NCBI GenBank assembly: GCA_964349835.1
Contig: CAYGID010000112.1
Location: 1-6,527, forward strand
Direction of reading: 5' to 3'
Length of the DNA: 6,527 bases
Source of the DNA: JAQVSH01 sp964349835
GTDB taxonomy: Bacteria; Bacteroidota; Bacteroidia; Bacteroidales; UBA4181
The translations under genes and the position numbers were made by a program. Below, piece by piece: positions 1 through 6,171 of the stretch; the stretch's first letter is position 1, and every line of letters begins with the position of its first letter. The notes under the pieces were generated by a model. That model searched no databases. It worked only from the letters and a program-made list of their open reading frames with translations, and was not told where the DNA came from.

Positions 1-1
1 C

Positions 2-250
2 AATATTCCTACTATTGTGAGTTTGAATACCCTCATGGTCGATGGAACCGGTATGTGCGGAGCCTGTAGGGTGACAGTCGGGGGTAAGACCCGGTTTGCC
101 TGTGTTGACGGGCCCGAATTCGACGGCCATCAGGTTGATTTTCCCGAAGCGATGCGCCGACAGGCCATGTACAAGGGAGAGGAGGGTCAACAGCTTTTCA
201 AAGAACGCTTGAAGCGGGGCGAAGAGAAGGATGGCAGTTGTCATGTGTAG
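2..250 (+). CDS. nfnA: NfnA, C-terminal part (ferredoxin:NADP+ oxidoreductase alpha subunit), 5' end outside window
   Basis: This is the last 82 residues of a sulfide/dihydroorotate-dehydrogenase-type FAD/NAD-binding protein; family members are about 280 residues, so most of the gene lies left of the window. Visible are the motif VDGTGMCGACRVTVGG and then FACVDGPEFDGH. These supply one Asp (fragment residue 14) and three Cys (19, 22, 34), the ligand set known for the [2Fe-2S] cluster of NfnA. In the family this subunit binds FAD, takes electrons from NADH and passes them to NfnB, so the complex couples NADH and reduced ferredoxin oxidation to NADP+ reduction (and the reverse) in the cytoplasm. 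The frame is open to the left edge; the GTG at 17 is not a start, because the conserved segment begins before it. It ends 23 bases before nfnB, so an operon is very likely. A PyrK-like electron-transfer subunit is the alternative, but the NfnA-specific VDGTGMCG...CVDGPEFDG pattern and the adjacent NfnB argue against it. Confidence 0.9.
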   Translation, partial: NIPTIVSLNTLMVDGTGMCGACRVTVGGKTRFACVDGPEFDGHQVDFPEAMRRQAMYKGEEGQQLFKERLKRGEEKDGSCHV

Positions 251-273
251 TTTTGAATGAGGCAGAGACAGTT

Positions 274-1665
274 ATGGTAAAAAAGAGCAGAATACCCGTA
301 AGAGAGCAGGATCCCAAAGTGCGGGCCGCAAATTTCGAAGAAGTTTGTTACGGTTATAACGCCGAAGAGGCCATGGAGGAGGCTTCAAGGTGTATAAATT
401 GCAAAAATCCCCGATGTGTGGCCGCCTGCCCGGTGACTATCAACATCCCTGAATTTATTATGGCCGTCAAGGATAGTCAGTTTGAGTTGGCGGCACGGAT
501 TATTTCCGAAGACTCGTCGTTGCCTGCTATTTGTGGCAGGGTCTGTCCGCAGGAGGACCAATGCGAAGGAAGTTGCATTATGGGGGTGAAGTTCGAGCCC
601 ATATCCATTGGGAAACTGGAGCGTTTTGTGGGCGACTGGACTCGTGAAAACAATATAGATTTAACACCGGCACATATTGCCAGTAATGGTCAAAAGGTGG
701 CCGTAATCGGGAGTGGCCCTGCCGGGCTGGCCTGTGCCGGCGATTTGGCTCGTATGGGCTATGATGTAACCATTTTCGAGGCGCTTCATCAGCCCGGAGG
801 CGTTCTGCAATACGGAATTCCCGAATTTCGGCTCCCGAAGGAGACAGTGGTTCAGACGGAGATAGAGAATATCATGAAGTTGGGGGTCAAAATAGAGACG
901 AACGTAGTAATCGGGCGCACTGTTACCATCGACTCGTTGCTCGATGCCGAAGGCTATGGTGCCGTATTCGTGGGATCGGGAGCCGGCCTGCCTAAATTTA
1001 TGCACATTCCGGGCGAAAATCTGAACGGAGTGTACTCGGCCAATGAGTTCCTTACCCGAAACAACCTGATGAAGGCCTACCGAAGCGACTATGCCACTCC
1101 TATTCACGTGGGCAAGCGTGTGGCCGTTATCGGGGGAGGAAATGTGGCTATGGATGCTGCCCGTACCGCTCTTCGGCTCGGGGCTGAGTCGCATATCGTA
1201 TATCGTCGCACCATAAAGGAGATGCCTGCGCGGGTTGAGGAGGTGCATCATGCCATTGCCGAAGGGATTGTGATGAACGAACTCTGTGCGCCTGTAGAGA
1301 TTTTGGGCGATGACAAGGGATGGGTGAAGTCAGTTCGCTGTATCCGTATGCAACTGGGCGAACCCGACGCCTCGGGTCGCCGCAGACCGGTTGAACAGCC
1401 CGGCTCGGAGTTCGAAATAGAGATTGATACAGTGATCATGTCGCTTGGGACTTCGCCTAACCCTCTCATCTCTACCACAACCAAAGGGCTCGAAATTAAC
1501 AAGTGGCAATGTATTGTTGCCGACGATGAAACCGGACGTACCACCCGTGAAGGGATCTTTGCCGGGGGCGATGCCGTAACAGGTGCCGCCACTGTGATTC
1601 TGGCTATGGGAGCCGGCAGGAAGGCGGCAAAAGCAATCGACGACTATCTTACCTCGAAAAGTTAA
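274..1665 (+). CDS. nfnB: NfnB / GltA-type NADPH-binding subunit of NADH-dependent ferredoxin:NADP+ oxidoreductase
   Basis: Complete 463-residue flavoprotein of the glutamate synthase small-subunit family (often annotated gltA). Order: N-terminal ferredoxin-like domain with cysteines C40, C43, C48, C52 and C88, C91, C97, C101 for two [4Fe-4S] clusters; FAD-binding GSGPAG at 146-151; NADPH-binding GGGNVAMD at 287-294 followed by VYRRT near 310; and a C-terminal FAD signature GIFAGGDAVTGAATV at about 427-441. In known NfnAB complexes this subunit carries the bifurcating FAD and reduces NADP+ using ferredoxin and electrons from NfnA. The ATG at 274 is chosen because the family-typical N-terminus (IPVREQDPKVRAANFEEV) starts right after it. 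A TTG at 238 would overlap nfnA and add 12 unconserved residues. No glutamate synthase large subunit is in view and nfnA lies directly upstream, so NfnB is a better name than GltD. All cofactor motifs appear intact. Confidence 0.92.
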   Translation: MVKKSRIPVREQDPKVRAANFEEVCYGYNAEEAMEEASRCINCKNPRCVAACPVTINIPEFIMAVKDSQFELAARIISEDSSLPAICGRVCPQEDQCEGSCIMGVKFEPISIGKLERFVGDWTRENNIDLTPAHIASNGQKVAVIGSGPAGLACAGDLARMGYDVTIFEALHQPGGVLQYGIPEFRLPKETVVQTEIENIMKLGVKIETNVVIGRTVTIDSLLDAEGYGAVFVGSGAGLPKFMHIPGENLNGVYSANEFLTRNNLMKAYRSDYATPIHVGKRVAVIGGGNVAMDAARTALRLGAESHIVYRRTIKEMPARVEEVHHAIAEGIVMNELCAPVEILGDDKGWVKSVRCIRMQLGEPDASGRRRPVEQPGSEFEIEIDTVIMSLGTSPNPLISTTTKGLEINKWQCIVADDETGRTTREGIFAGGDAVTGAATVILAMGAGRKAAKAIDDYLTSKS

Positions 1666-1682
1666 TTCTAAATCTCACAGAT

Positions 1683-2738
1683 ATGAACCGAGCATGTTAT
1701 TCTCAAAGCGCAATCTTGCATGAACAAAATCAACATGCGAGCTCCATCCGACCTTTAAAAAGTAATTTTGTACGGATAAAAACGGTTCTGGTTCTTATTG
1801 CTATGGTGTGTGTGCCGCTTTTTGCGCAACCCGATAACAATCGGTCGGAAGTGAGGGTCATTCCCTCCGAGTCGGTATTGGCCGCAGAGGCAACCCTGGG
1901 CGAAGGATCGTTGTGGGATCATGTTCGCAACCGTCTCCTTTGGGTCGATATTGATCGGGGTCTTTTGCATATCTACAATCCTTCTGATGCCACCAATCAA
2001 ACCTATTCGCTGGGGAAAAAGGTGGGAACGGTTGTGCCCGTCTATAAATCAGATAAGGTGGTGGTTGCACTTGAGGATGGTGTCTACGGCTTTACGCCAG
2101 GCGATGAAGCCCCTGCGCTTTGGGTCGAATCGCCTGAGAAATCGACTACCCGTAATCGCTTTAACGACGGGAAGTGCGATCCTGCCGGCCGATTATGGGT
2201 GGGAACCCTCGGGGGTCGTTTCAGTGCAGCCCTATATCGGCTTGAGGATGGCCCTGTTCGCTCGATGGTGCCGATGGTCGACAGTGTTACTATTTCGAAC
2301 GGGATTGTCTGGAGTGCTGATAAGAAGCGCATGTACTATGTGGATACCCCCACCAACGAGGTGAAAGAGTATGCCTACAACGACAAAACCGGGGAGATTC
2401 GCTTTACCCGTGTGGCAGTGAAGATTCCCCGCGATATGGGAAGCCCCGACGGGATGACCATCGACAGTGAGGGAAAACTCTGGGTTGCCCATTGGGGAGG
2501 ATACTGCGTTGGTTGCTGGAATCCGGAAACCGGGCAACTTGAAGCCAAGGTGGAGGTGGCTTCAGCGCAGGTTACGTCGTGTGCGTTTGGTGGCCCCAAT
2601 CTCGATATTCTCTATATTACCACAGCCCGCACGGGTATTCGGGGCGATGCGTTAACCAAATATCCACTCAGCGGAAATCTGTTCATGGCCAAACCCGGAG
2701 TAAAGGGGGTTAAAGCCTCCTACTTCATAGAAAGATAG
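1683..2738 (+). CDS. Exported SMP-30/gluconolactonase-family beta-propeller (probable sugar lactonase)
   Basis: A 351-residue protein; the region from about 65 to 345 is an SMP-30/gluconolactonase/LRE-type six-bladed propeller. Family metal ligands can be matched: Glu74 in LGEGSLW, Asn206 in SNGIVW and Asp256 in SPDGMTID, with NRFNDGKCD at 158-166 in the substrate/metal region. Members hydrolyse sugar lactones such as gluconolactone with a divalent metal. A hydrophobic stretch TVLVLIAMVCVPLFAQ at 34-49 looks like a Sec signal peptide cleaved near FA|Q, so the protein is probably periplasmic. The start is uncertain: ATG 1683 gives a polar 33-residue lead before the hydrophobic core, unusually long, and no ATG/GTG/TTG lies at the expected place (see finding). 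It begins 17 bases after nfnB, so read-through from nfnAB is possible, but its function fits better with the downstream oxidoreductase and DUF1080 genes. Substrate unknown; the family also includes proteins that are not lactonases. Confidence 0.82.
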   Translation: MNRACYSQSAILHEQNQHASSIRPLKSNFVRIKTVLVLIAMVCVPLFAQPDNNRSEVRVIPSESVLAAEATLGEGSLWDHVRNRLLWVDIDRGLLHIYNPSDATNQTYSLGKKVGTVVPVYKSDKVVVALEDGVYGFTPGDEAPALWVESPEKSTTRNRFNDGKCDPAGRLWVGTLGGRFSAALYRLEDGPVRSMVPMVDSVTISNGIVWSADKKRMYYVDTPTNEVKEYAYNDKTGEIRFTRVAVKIPRDMGSPDGMTIDSEGKLWVAHWGGYCVGCWNPETGQLEAKVEVASAQVTSCAFGGPNLDILYITTARTGIRGDALTKYPLSGNLFMAKPGVKGVKASYFIER

Positions 2739-2763
2739 CACTTTTCTATCCTTTTGTGTCTGT

Positions 2764-2816
2764 TTTGTTGCATACACTCCCGAATTTGTTGCACGATTGT
2801 TTGTTTGAGTGTGCAA
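2764..2816 (+). promoter_or_regulatory. Cluster of TTGCA-type repeats, candidate operator region
   Basis: Within the 152-base gap before the oxidoreductase, TTTGTTGCA occurs at 2764-2772 and again at 2785-2793, a 21-base period (about two helical turns). The second copy extends to TTTGTTGCACGATT, which recurs with one mismatch at 4423-4436 before the DUF1080 gene. TTGCAC (2789-2794) also faces an inverted GTGCAA (2811-2816), with 16 bases between them. A regulator binding here is inference; no regulator gene is in the window. Confidence 0.35.
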
Positions 2817-2831
2817 TTTTTTTAAACTTTG
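2800..2831 (+). promoter_or_regulatory. Candidate Bacteroidota-type promoter of the Gfo/Idh/MocA gene
   Basis: TTTG at 2800-2803 (-33-like) is followed after 20 bases by AAACTTTG at 2824-2831, one base off the Bacteroidota -7 consensus TAnnTTTG. This would leave a leader of roughly 50 bases before ATG 2891. The leader carries GTGAT at 2831-2835 and ATCAC at 2847-2851, a short inverted repeat that may be chance. An alternative -7 is TTTGTTTG at 2800-2807. Assigned by consensus only. Confidence 0.4.
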
Positions 2832-2890
2832 TGATAACCTGTGTGAATCACGGTCAACTAAAAACATCAATCCATTAAATAAAGTAACTT

Positions 2891-4366
2891 ATGAAGAAGG
2901 AAAATGCCATTTCGAGAAGAGATTTCTTGGGAAAATCGGTTGTGGCAGCAGCCGGTGTTACTATTATTCCCAGTGTGGCAATGGGAAAGTCGTTGGGACA
3001 TACTGCCCCCAGCGATAAATTAAACATTGCAGCTGTAGGTGTAGGTGGCATGGGCGCTTCGAACCTCCGTGCGGTAGCCGACCAAAACATTGTGGCACTT
3101 TGCGATGTCGATTTTAAGTACTCTGCAAAGACCTTCGAAGCCTATCCAAAGGCCAAAACCTTCAAAGATTGGCGTGAAATGTACGACAAGATGGGCAAAT
3201 CGATTGATGCCGTTATTGTTGCTACTGCCGACCACACCCACTGTATCATCGCGGCCACTGCAATGACTATGGGCAAACATGTGTATGTTCAGAAACCTTT
3301 GACTCACTCGGTGTACGAGTCGCGTCTGCTTACTAATCTGGCAGCCAAATACCAAGTGGCCACCCAGATGGGTAATCAGGGCAGTTCCGGTGCCGGCGTG
3401 CGTCAGACTTGCGAGTGGATCTGGAACGGCGAAATCGGTGAAATCACCAAAGTTGAGGCCTTCACCGACCGTCCTATCTGGCCGCAGGGGCTGAATGTAC
3501 CCAAAGAGGAGCACAAAGTACCCGATACCCTCGATTGGGATCTCTTCTTAGGCCCGGCGCCCCTCCGCACCTACAACAACATTTATCATCCCTGGAACTG
3601 GCGCGGATGGTGGGATTTCGGAACCGGCGCGCTCGGAGATATGGCCTGCCACATCCTACACCCTGTTTTCAAATCGCTTAAATTGCAATATCCCACCAAG
3701 GTACAGGGTAGCTCTACCCTCCTTCTTACCGATTGCGCTCCCACGGCTCAAATGGTTCGTTTAACCTATCCTGCACGCGAGAATATGCCTAAGGTTGCCA
3801 TGCCTGAGGTACAGGTTACCTGGTATGATGGTGGCTTGAAACCAATGATGCCTGAGGGTTTCCCCGCTGGAAAAGATATGAACGATCAGGGTGGTGGTGT
3901 TATTTTCCACGGTACCAAAGACACCCTCTTCTGCGGTTGCTACGGTGTGAATCCCTGGTTGCTTTCGGGAAGAAAACCCAGTGCGCCTAAGGTGTTGCGC
4001 GAAGTGACCCTCAGCCACGAAATGGACTGGGTACGTGCTTGCAAAGAGACTGCCGCAAGCCGTGTTCCCACTGCATCCGATTTCTCGGAAGCCGGACCTT
4101 TCAACGAAATGGTGGTTATGGGAGTTCTTGCCATTCGTCTACAGGCGCTCAACAAAGAGCTGGAATGGGATGGTATCAACATGAAGTTTACCAACATTGG
4201 CGAAACTGAAAGCATTAAGACCGTTATCAACGACGGCTTCACCATTGCCGATGGTCACCCCTCTTTCAACAAGACCTATAGCAAACCCATGAGTGCTCGT
4301 GAGTTTGCCGAAGGCCTTATCAAGCACAATTATCGTGCTCCGTGGTCGTTACCGGCTATGCCGTAA
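2891..4366 (+). CDS. Tat-exported Gfo/Idh/MocA family oxidoreductase
   Basis: A 491-residue protein beginning with a twin-arginine signal: SRRDFLGKS at 8-16, then a hydrophobic stretch VVAAAGVTIIPSVAMG at 17-32. The mature part opens with a Rossmann fold, dinucleotide motif GVGGMG at 50-55, followed by CDVD (71-74) and ATADHTH (111-117). The usual EKP lysine motif appears here as QKP (134-136), so K135 is the expected catalytic lysine. GDMACHILHP at 249-258 gives Asp250, His254 and His257 in the substrate-binding region of the C-terminal domain (bacterial Gfo/Idh/MocA C2 type). Family members oxidise or reduce sugars and cyclitols with NAD(P). Tat export implies the cofactor is loaded in the cytoplasm and stays bound, so the enzyme probably recycles it between two substrates. 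Neighbours are an exported lactonase-like protein and a DUF1080 lipoprotein. A glucose-fructose-oxidoreductase-like or a glycoside 3-dehydrogenase role are both possible; the substrate cannot be read from sequence. Confidence 0.9.
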   Translation: MKKENAISRRDFLGKSVVAAAGVTIIPSVAMGKSLGHTAPSDKLNIAAVGVGGMGASNLRAVADQNIVALCDVDFKYSAKTFEAYPKAKTFKDWREMYDKMGKSIDAVIVATADHTHCIIAATAMTMGKHVYVQKPLTHSVYESRLLTNLAAKYQVATQMGNQGSSGAGVRQTCEWIWNGEIGEITKVEAFTDRPIWPQGLNVPKEEHKVPDTLDWDLFLGPAPLRTYNNIYHPWNWRGWWDFGTGALGDMACHILHPVFKSLKLQYPTKVQGSSTLLLTDCAPTAQMVRLTYPARENMPKVAMPEVQVTWYDGGLKPMMPEGFPAGKDMNDQGGGVIFHGTKDTLFCGCYGVNPWLLSGRKPSAPKVLREVTLSHEMDWVRACKETAASRVPTASDFSEAGPFNEMVVMGVLAIRLQALNKELEWDGINMKFTNIGETESIKTVINDGFTIADGHPSFNKTYSKPMSAREFAEGLIKHNYRAPWSLPAMP

Positions 4367-4370
4367 TTCT

Positions 4371-4409
4371 AAAAAAAGGGGCTGCCGCAACGACAGCCCC
4401 TTTTTTTTT
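4371..4409 (+). terminator. Rho-independent terminator after the oxidoreductase, probably bidirectional
   Basis: GGGGCTG (4378-4384) pairs perfectly with CAGCCCC (4394-4400) around a 9-base loop. It is preceded by seven A (4371-4377) and followed by nine T (4401-4409), so the A/T tracts extend the stem. It starts four bases after the TAA at 4364-4366. The A tract on the left would serve as the T tract for transcription from the other side. Confidence 0.93.
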
Positions 4410-4415
4410 CTGAAA

Positions 4416-4448
4416 TTGCTTATTTTTTGCACGATTTATCTAATTTTG
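4416..4448 (+). promoter_or_regulatory. Candidate promoter of the DUF1080 gene
   Basis: TAATTTTG at 4441-4448 matches TAnnTTTG exactly. A -33-like element could be TTG at 4416-4418 (22 bases upstream) or, closer than usual, TTTG at 4426-4429. Transcription would begin about 30 bases before ATG 4488. The element lies just after a strong terminator, which supports a separate transcription start. The shared motif at 4423-4436 sits immediately upstream of, and close to, the -7 element. Confidence 0.55.
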
Positions 4449-4487
4449 TTTCATAAACCCTTTATCGAAATCTAATTCTTACTGCTT

Positions 4488-5240
4488 ATGAACAAACTTG
4501 TTAATACCCTTGCAATTGGTACTTTTGTTTTGGCCATGGCTTCCTGCGCCAGTGCCCCTGCCGAGCCCAATACGCTCTCGAAAGAGGAGCAAAAAGAGGG
4601 TTGGATCTTACTTTTCAACGGCCAGGATTTTACCGGTTGGAGAGGCTACTGCAAAACCGCTATGCCCTCTGCCTGGACGATTGAGGACGGAGCGATTAAG
4701 ATTTCCGGTTCGGGAGCCGGTGAAGCCGGAGCCAAGGATGGCGGAGATATCATCTTTGATCAGAAGTTTTCGAATTTTGAGTTGAGCTTCGAATGGAAAG
4801 TTTCGAAGGGCGGAAACAGTGGTATTTTCTATCTGGCCCAAGAGATCGACTCTCTGCCCATCTACCGTTCGTCGCCCGAATATCAGGTGCTCGACAATGC
4901 CAACCATCCTGATGCCAAATTGGGAAAAGACGGAAACCGTCAGTCGGCTTCGTTGTACGACCTGATTCCGGCCAAACCGCAAAACCAGAAGCCCTTTGGC
5001 GAGTGGAACACGGGTAAGATTATGGTTTACAAAGGAACAGTTGTTCATTCACAGAATGGCGAAAACGTAGTTGAGTACCATCTTTGGACTCCCGAATGGG
5101 CCAAGTTGGTTGCCGAAAGCAAATTCAACGGATGGGATCAGTTCCTGAATACCGGTGGTCCCAACAAAGAGGGCTTAATTGGTCTTCAGGATCATGGCGA
5201 TGACATCTGGTTCCGCAATATCAAACTGAAAGTTCTCTAA
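4488..5240 (+). CDS. DUF1080 (3-keto-disaccharide hydrolase-like) lipoprotein
   Basis: A 250-residue protein. Residues 1-19 are a lipoprotein signal ending MAS|C, with Cys20 the likely lipidated residue. The following ASAPA lacks the acidic run linked to surface display in Bacteroidota, so a periplasm-facing lipoprotein is more likely. From about 37 to 250 is one concanavalin-like DUF1080 domain (PF06439) with its family blocks: LLFNGQDFTGW (41-51), SFEWKVSKGGNSGIFY (100-115), PEYQVLDNANH (130-140), SLYDLI (155-160), GEWN (171-174), and the closing GLIGLQDHGDDIWFRNIKLK. Family members cleave 3-keto-glycosides, by hydrolysis or beta-elimination, after an oxidoreductase has oxidised C3; the Gfo/Idh/MocA gene just upstream fits this. 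The start ATG 4488 is fixed by the signal peptide and has an A/T-rich leader without a Shine-Dalgarno sequence. It has its own promoter candidate and terminator, so it is probably monocistronic. Other DUF1080 proteins may only bind sugars. Confidence 0.9.
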   Translation: MNKLVNTLAIGTFVLAMASCASAPAEPNTLSKEEQKEGWILLFNGQDFTGWRGYCKTAMPSAWTIEDGAIKISGSGAGEAGAKDGGDIIFDQKFSNFELSFEWKVSKGGNSGIFYLAQEIDSLPIYRSSPEYQVLDNANHPDAKLGKDGNRQSASLYDLIPAKPQNQKPFGEWNTGKIMVYKGTVVHSQNGENVVEYHLWTPEWAKLVAESKFNGWDQFLNTGGPNKEGLIGLQDHGDDIWFRNIKLKVL

Positions 5241-5279
5241 TAGTAGCGCTTTCCGGCCTTACGCCGTATCTTCTTATAC

Positions 5280-5315
5280 AGGGGGTGTCTCTTTCGTGGA
5301 GACACCCCCTCTTTT
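5280..5315 (+). terminator. Rho-independent terminator after the DUF1080 gene
   Basis: AGGGGGTGTCTC (5280-5291) pairs perfectly over 12 bases with GAGACACCCCCT (5299-5310) around the 7-base loop TTTCGTG, followed by CTTTT. The T tract is short, but the stem is long and GC-rich. It lies 40 bases after the TAA at 5238-5240, which is followed at once by a second stop, TAG. Confidence 0.85.
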
Positions 5316-5350
5316 GTTGCAAGGTTATCTTCTTTTTGGAATAGGCGGTT

Positions 5351-5401
5351 ATAATGATTCGTATCTTTTTTTGTTAAAAATAACAAAATGCGAATCGTTA
5401 T
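5351..5401. repeat. Long imperfect inverted repeat (hairpin) upstream of the membrane-protein gene
   Basis: In the 229-base gap between the DUF1080 gene and the membrane-protein gene, TTTTGTTA (5369-5376) and TAACAAAA (5381-5388) form a perfect 8-base stem with loop AAAA. Outside it, ATAATGATTCGTA (5351-5363) pairs with TGCGAATCGTTAT (5389-5401) over 13 positions, two of them T opposite G, which would be G-U pairs in RNA. Five unpaired bases (5364-5368) bulge on the left. It could be an operator, a terminator/attenuator or a leader structure. The rest of the gap (5402-5472) shows no convincing promoter. Confidence 0.6.
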
Positions 5402-5472
5402 TTCTTCATCGTGTGTATATTAGATGTTGTTAGCTTAACCCTCTGCATTTATTCACCTCAACTCTTTTAGTG

Positions 5473-6171
5473 ATGCATAGAAAGTCTCTGTTCTATATTG
5501 GCGGTCTGTTGCTTCTTGCCGGCCTTGTGCTTCTCGGGTACTCTCTGTTGCTGGCACCCTACACCGATCCGGTTGCCTACGAAGCGCACTATTTCTCTAT
5601 CGATGCCTCATCGGCCGATGCTGCCGAACGTTTCTCAGCGCTCCGTTATTCGTTTCTTACGCCAAAGTTTTCTCTGCACGACTATGGAGTTACCGTGGGA
5701 TTGGCCGGTCTGCTCTTATTGTTGACAGGAATAGTCGGTGTAGAGCGTTTCAGAACTCCGGTCGGCAGGAGAGGAATTTTACTGATAGGAGTTCTGGCTG
5801 TTTTACTCAGCGGGGTTGCACTCTCCGAACGTATCCATCTCTCCATGTTAAGGGGTGCCTTCCCTCACTGGGCCGATTCCTTGGGTATAGCCTCTGCAGC
5901 CATTCTGGCACTCTGTGTGCTTTTATTTCTCTGGGTGCTCCTATTGCTTCTTCTGTTCAGGGGTTCCTATGCACCTCGGGTTCCGATTTTCCCCATCGAG
6001 GTACAGGCATCCGACTGGTTTTTGTTGACGATAGTTGCAATCACCTCACTATTGATTCTGGCTGTCATGTTGCTCGGACACTACGGGCTGATAATCCCCG
6101 GCCTTCTCTGGGGCTATTTCTATCTTTCCATCCTGCAGGGACGGCGGCTTGCGCGAAGCGCAATGCGCTAA
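5473..6171 (+). CDS. Unrecognised polytopic inner-membrane protein
   Basis: A 232-residue, leucine-rich hydrophobic protein that I do not recognise. Likely membrane segments are at about 6-28, 72-90, 101-118, 136-162, 183-201 and 203-221, five or six in all. Between the first two lies a polar stretch (about 30-70: YTDPVAYEAHYFSIDASS and on) probably exposed on one side of the membrane. Positively charged turns RFRTPVGRR (92-100) and RGSYAPR (163-169) suggest cytoplasmic loops. No catalytic or transporter motif is visible. ATG 5473 is preferred to the GTG three bases upstream (5470). The terminator upstream and the distance from the DUF1080 gene point to independent transcription, so no link to the sugar genes is implied. 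The last residues (RRLARSAMR) are encoded by a GC-rich repeat, so the native C-terminus may have been shorter or different. Confidence 0.7.
   Translation: MHRKSLFYIGGLLLLAGLVLLGYSLLLAPYTDPVAYEAHYFSIDASSADAAERFSALRYSFLTPKFSLHDYGVTVGLAGLLLLLTGIVGVERFRTPVGRRGILLIGVLAVLLSGVALSERIHLSMLRGAFPHWADSLGIASAAILALCVLLFLWVLLLLLLFRGSYAPRVPIFPIEVQASDWFLLTIVAITSLLILAVMLLGHYGLIIPGLLWGYFYLSILQGRRLARSAMR

Noticed and set aside
238..273. TTG at 238 as the start of nfnB
   Set aside because: It overlaps nfnA and adds 12 residues without family resemblance; ATG 274 directly precedes the conserved N-terminus.
661..1592. Two long minus-strand open frames (661-1251 and 1248-1592) opposite nfnB
   Set aside because: They are antisense to strongly conserved cofactor-binding segments of nfnB and their translations show no family features; shadows.
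1720..1758. Short frame starting ATGAACAAAATCAACATG as an alternative start for the SMP-30 gene
   Set aside because: It is in a different frame and stops after 12 codons; it would need a frameshift for which there is no other sign.
1921..2364. Plus-strand 147-codon open frame inside the SMP-30 gene
   Set aside because: It lies in another frame of a well-supported propeller domain and gives a low-complexity, Trp/Arg-rich translation.
2731..2755. Possible terminator after the SMP-30 gene (GATAG 2734-2738 with CTATC 2746-2750, then CTTTT)
   Set aside because: The stem is only five AT-rich pairs plus a bulged extension and includes the stop codon; too weak to call.
2831..2851. GTGAT...ATCAC as a CRP-like operator
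   Set aside because: The 11-base spacing does not fit the TGTGA-N6-TCACA pattern, and five-base arms are expected by chance.
3020..3514. 164-codon minus-strand open frame opposite the oxidoreductase
   Set aside because: The plus strand carries intact Rossmann and QKP motifs here; the antisense translation has no recognisable features.
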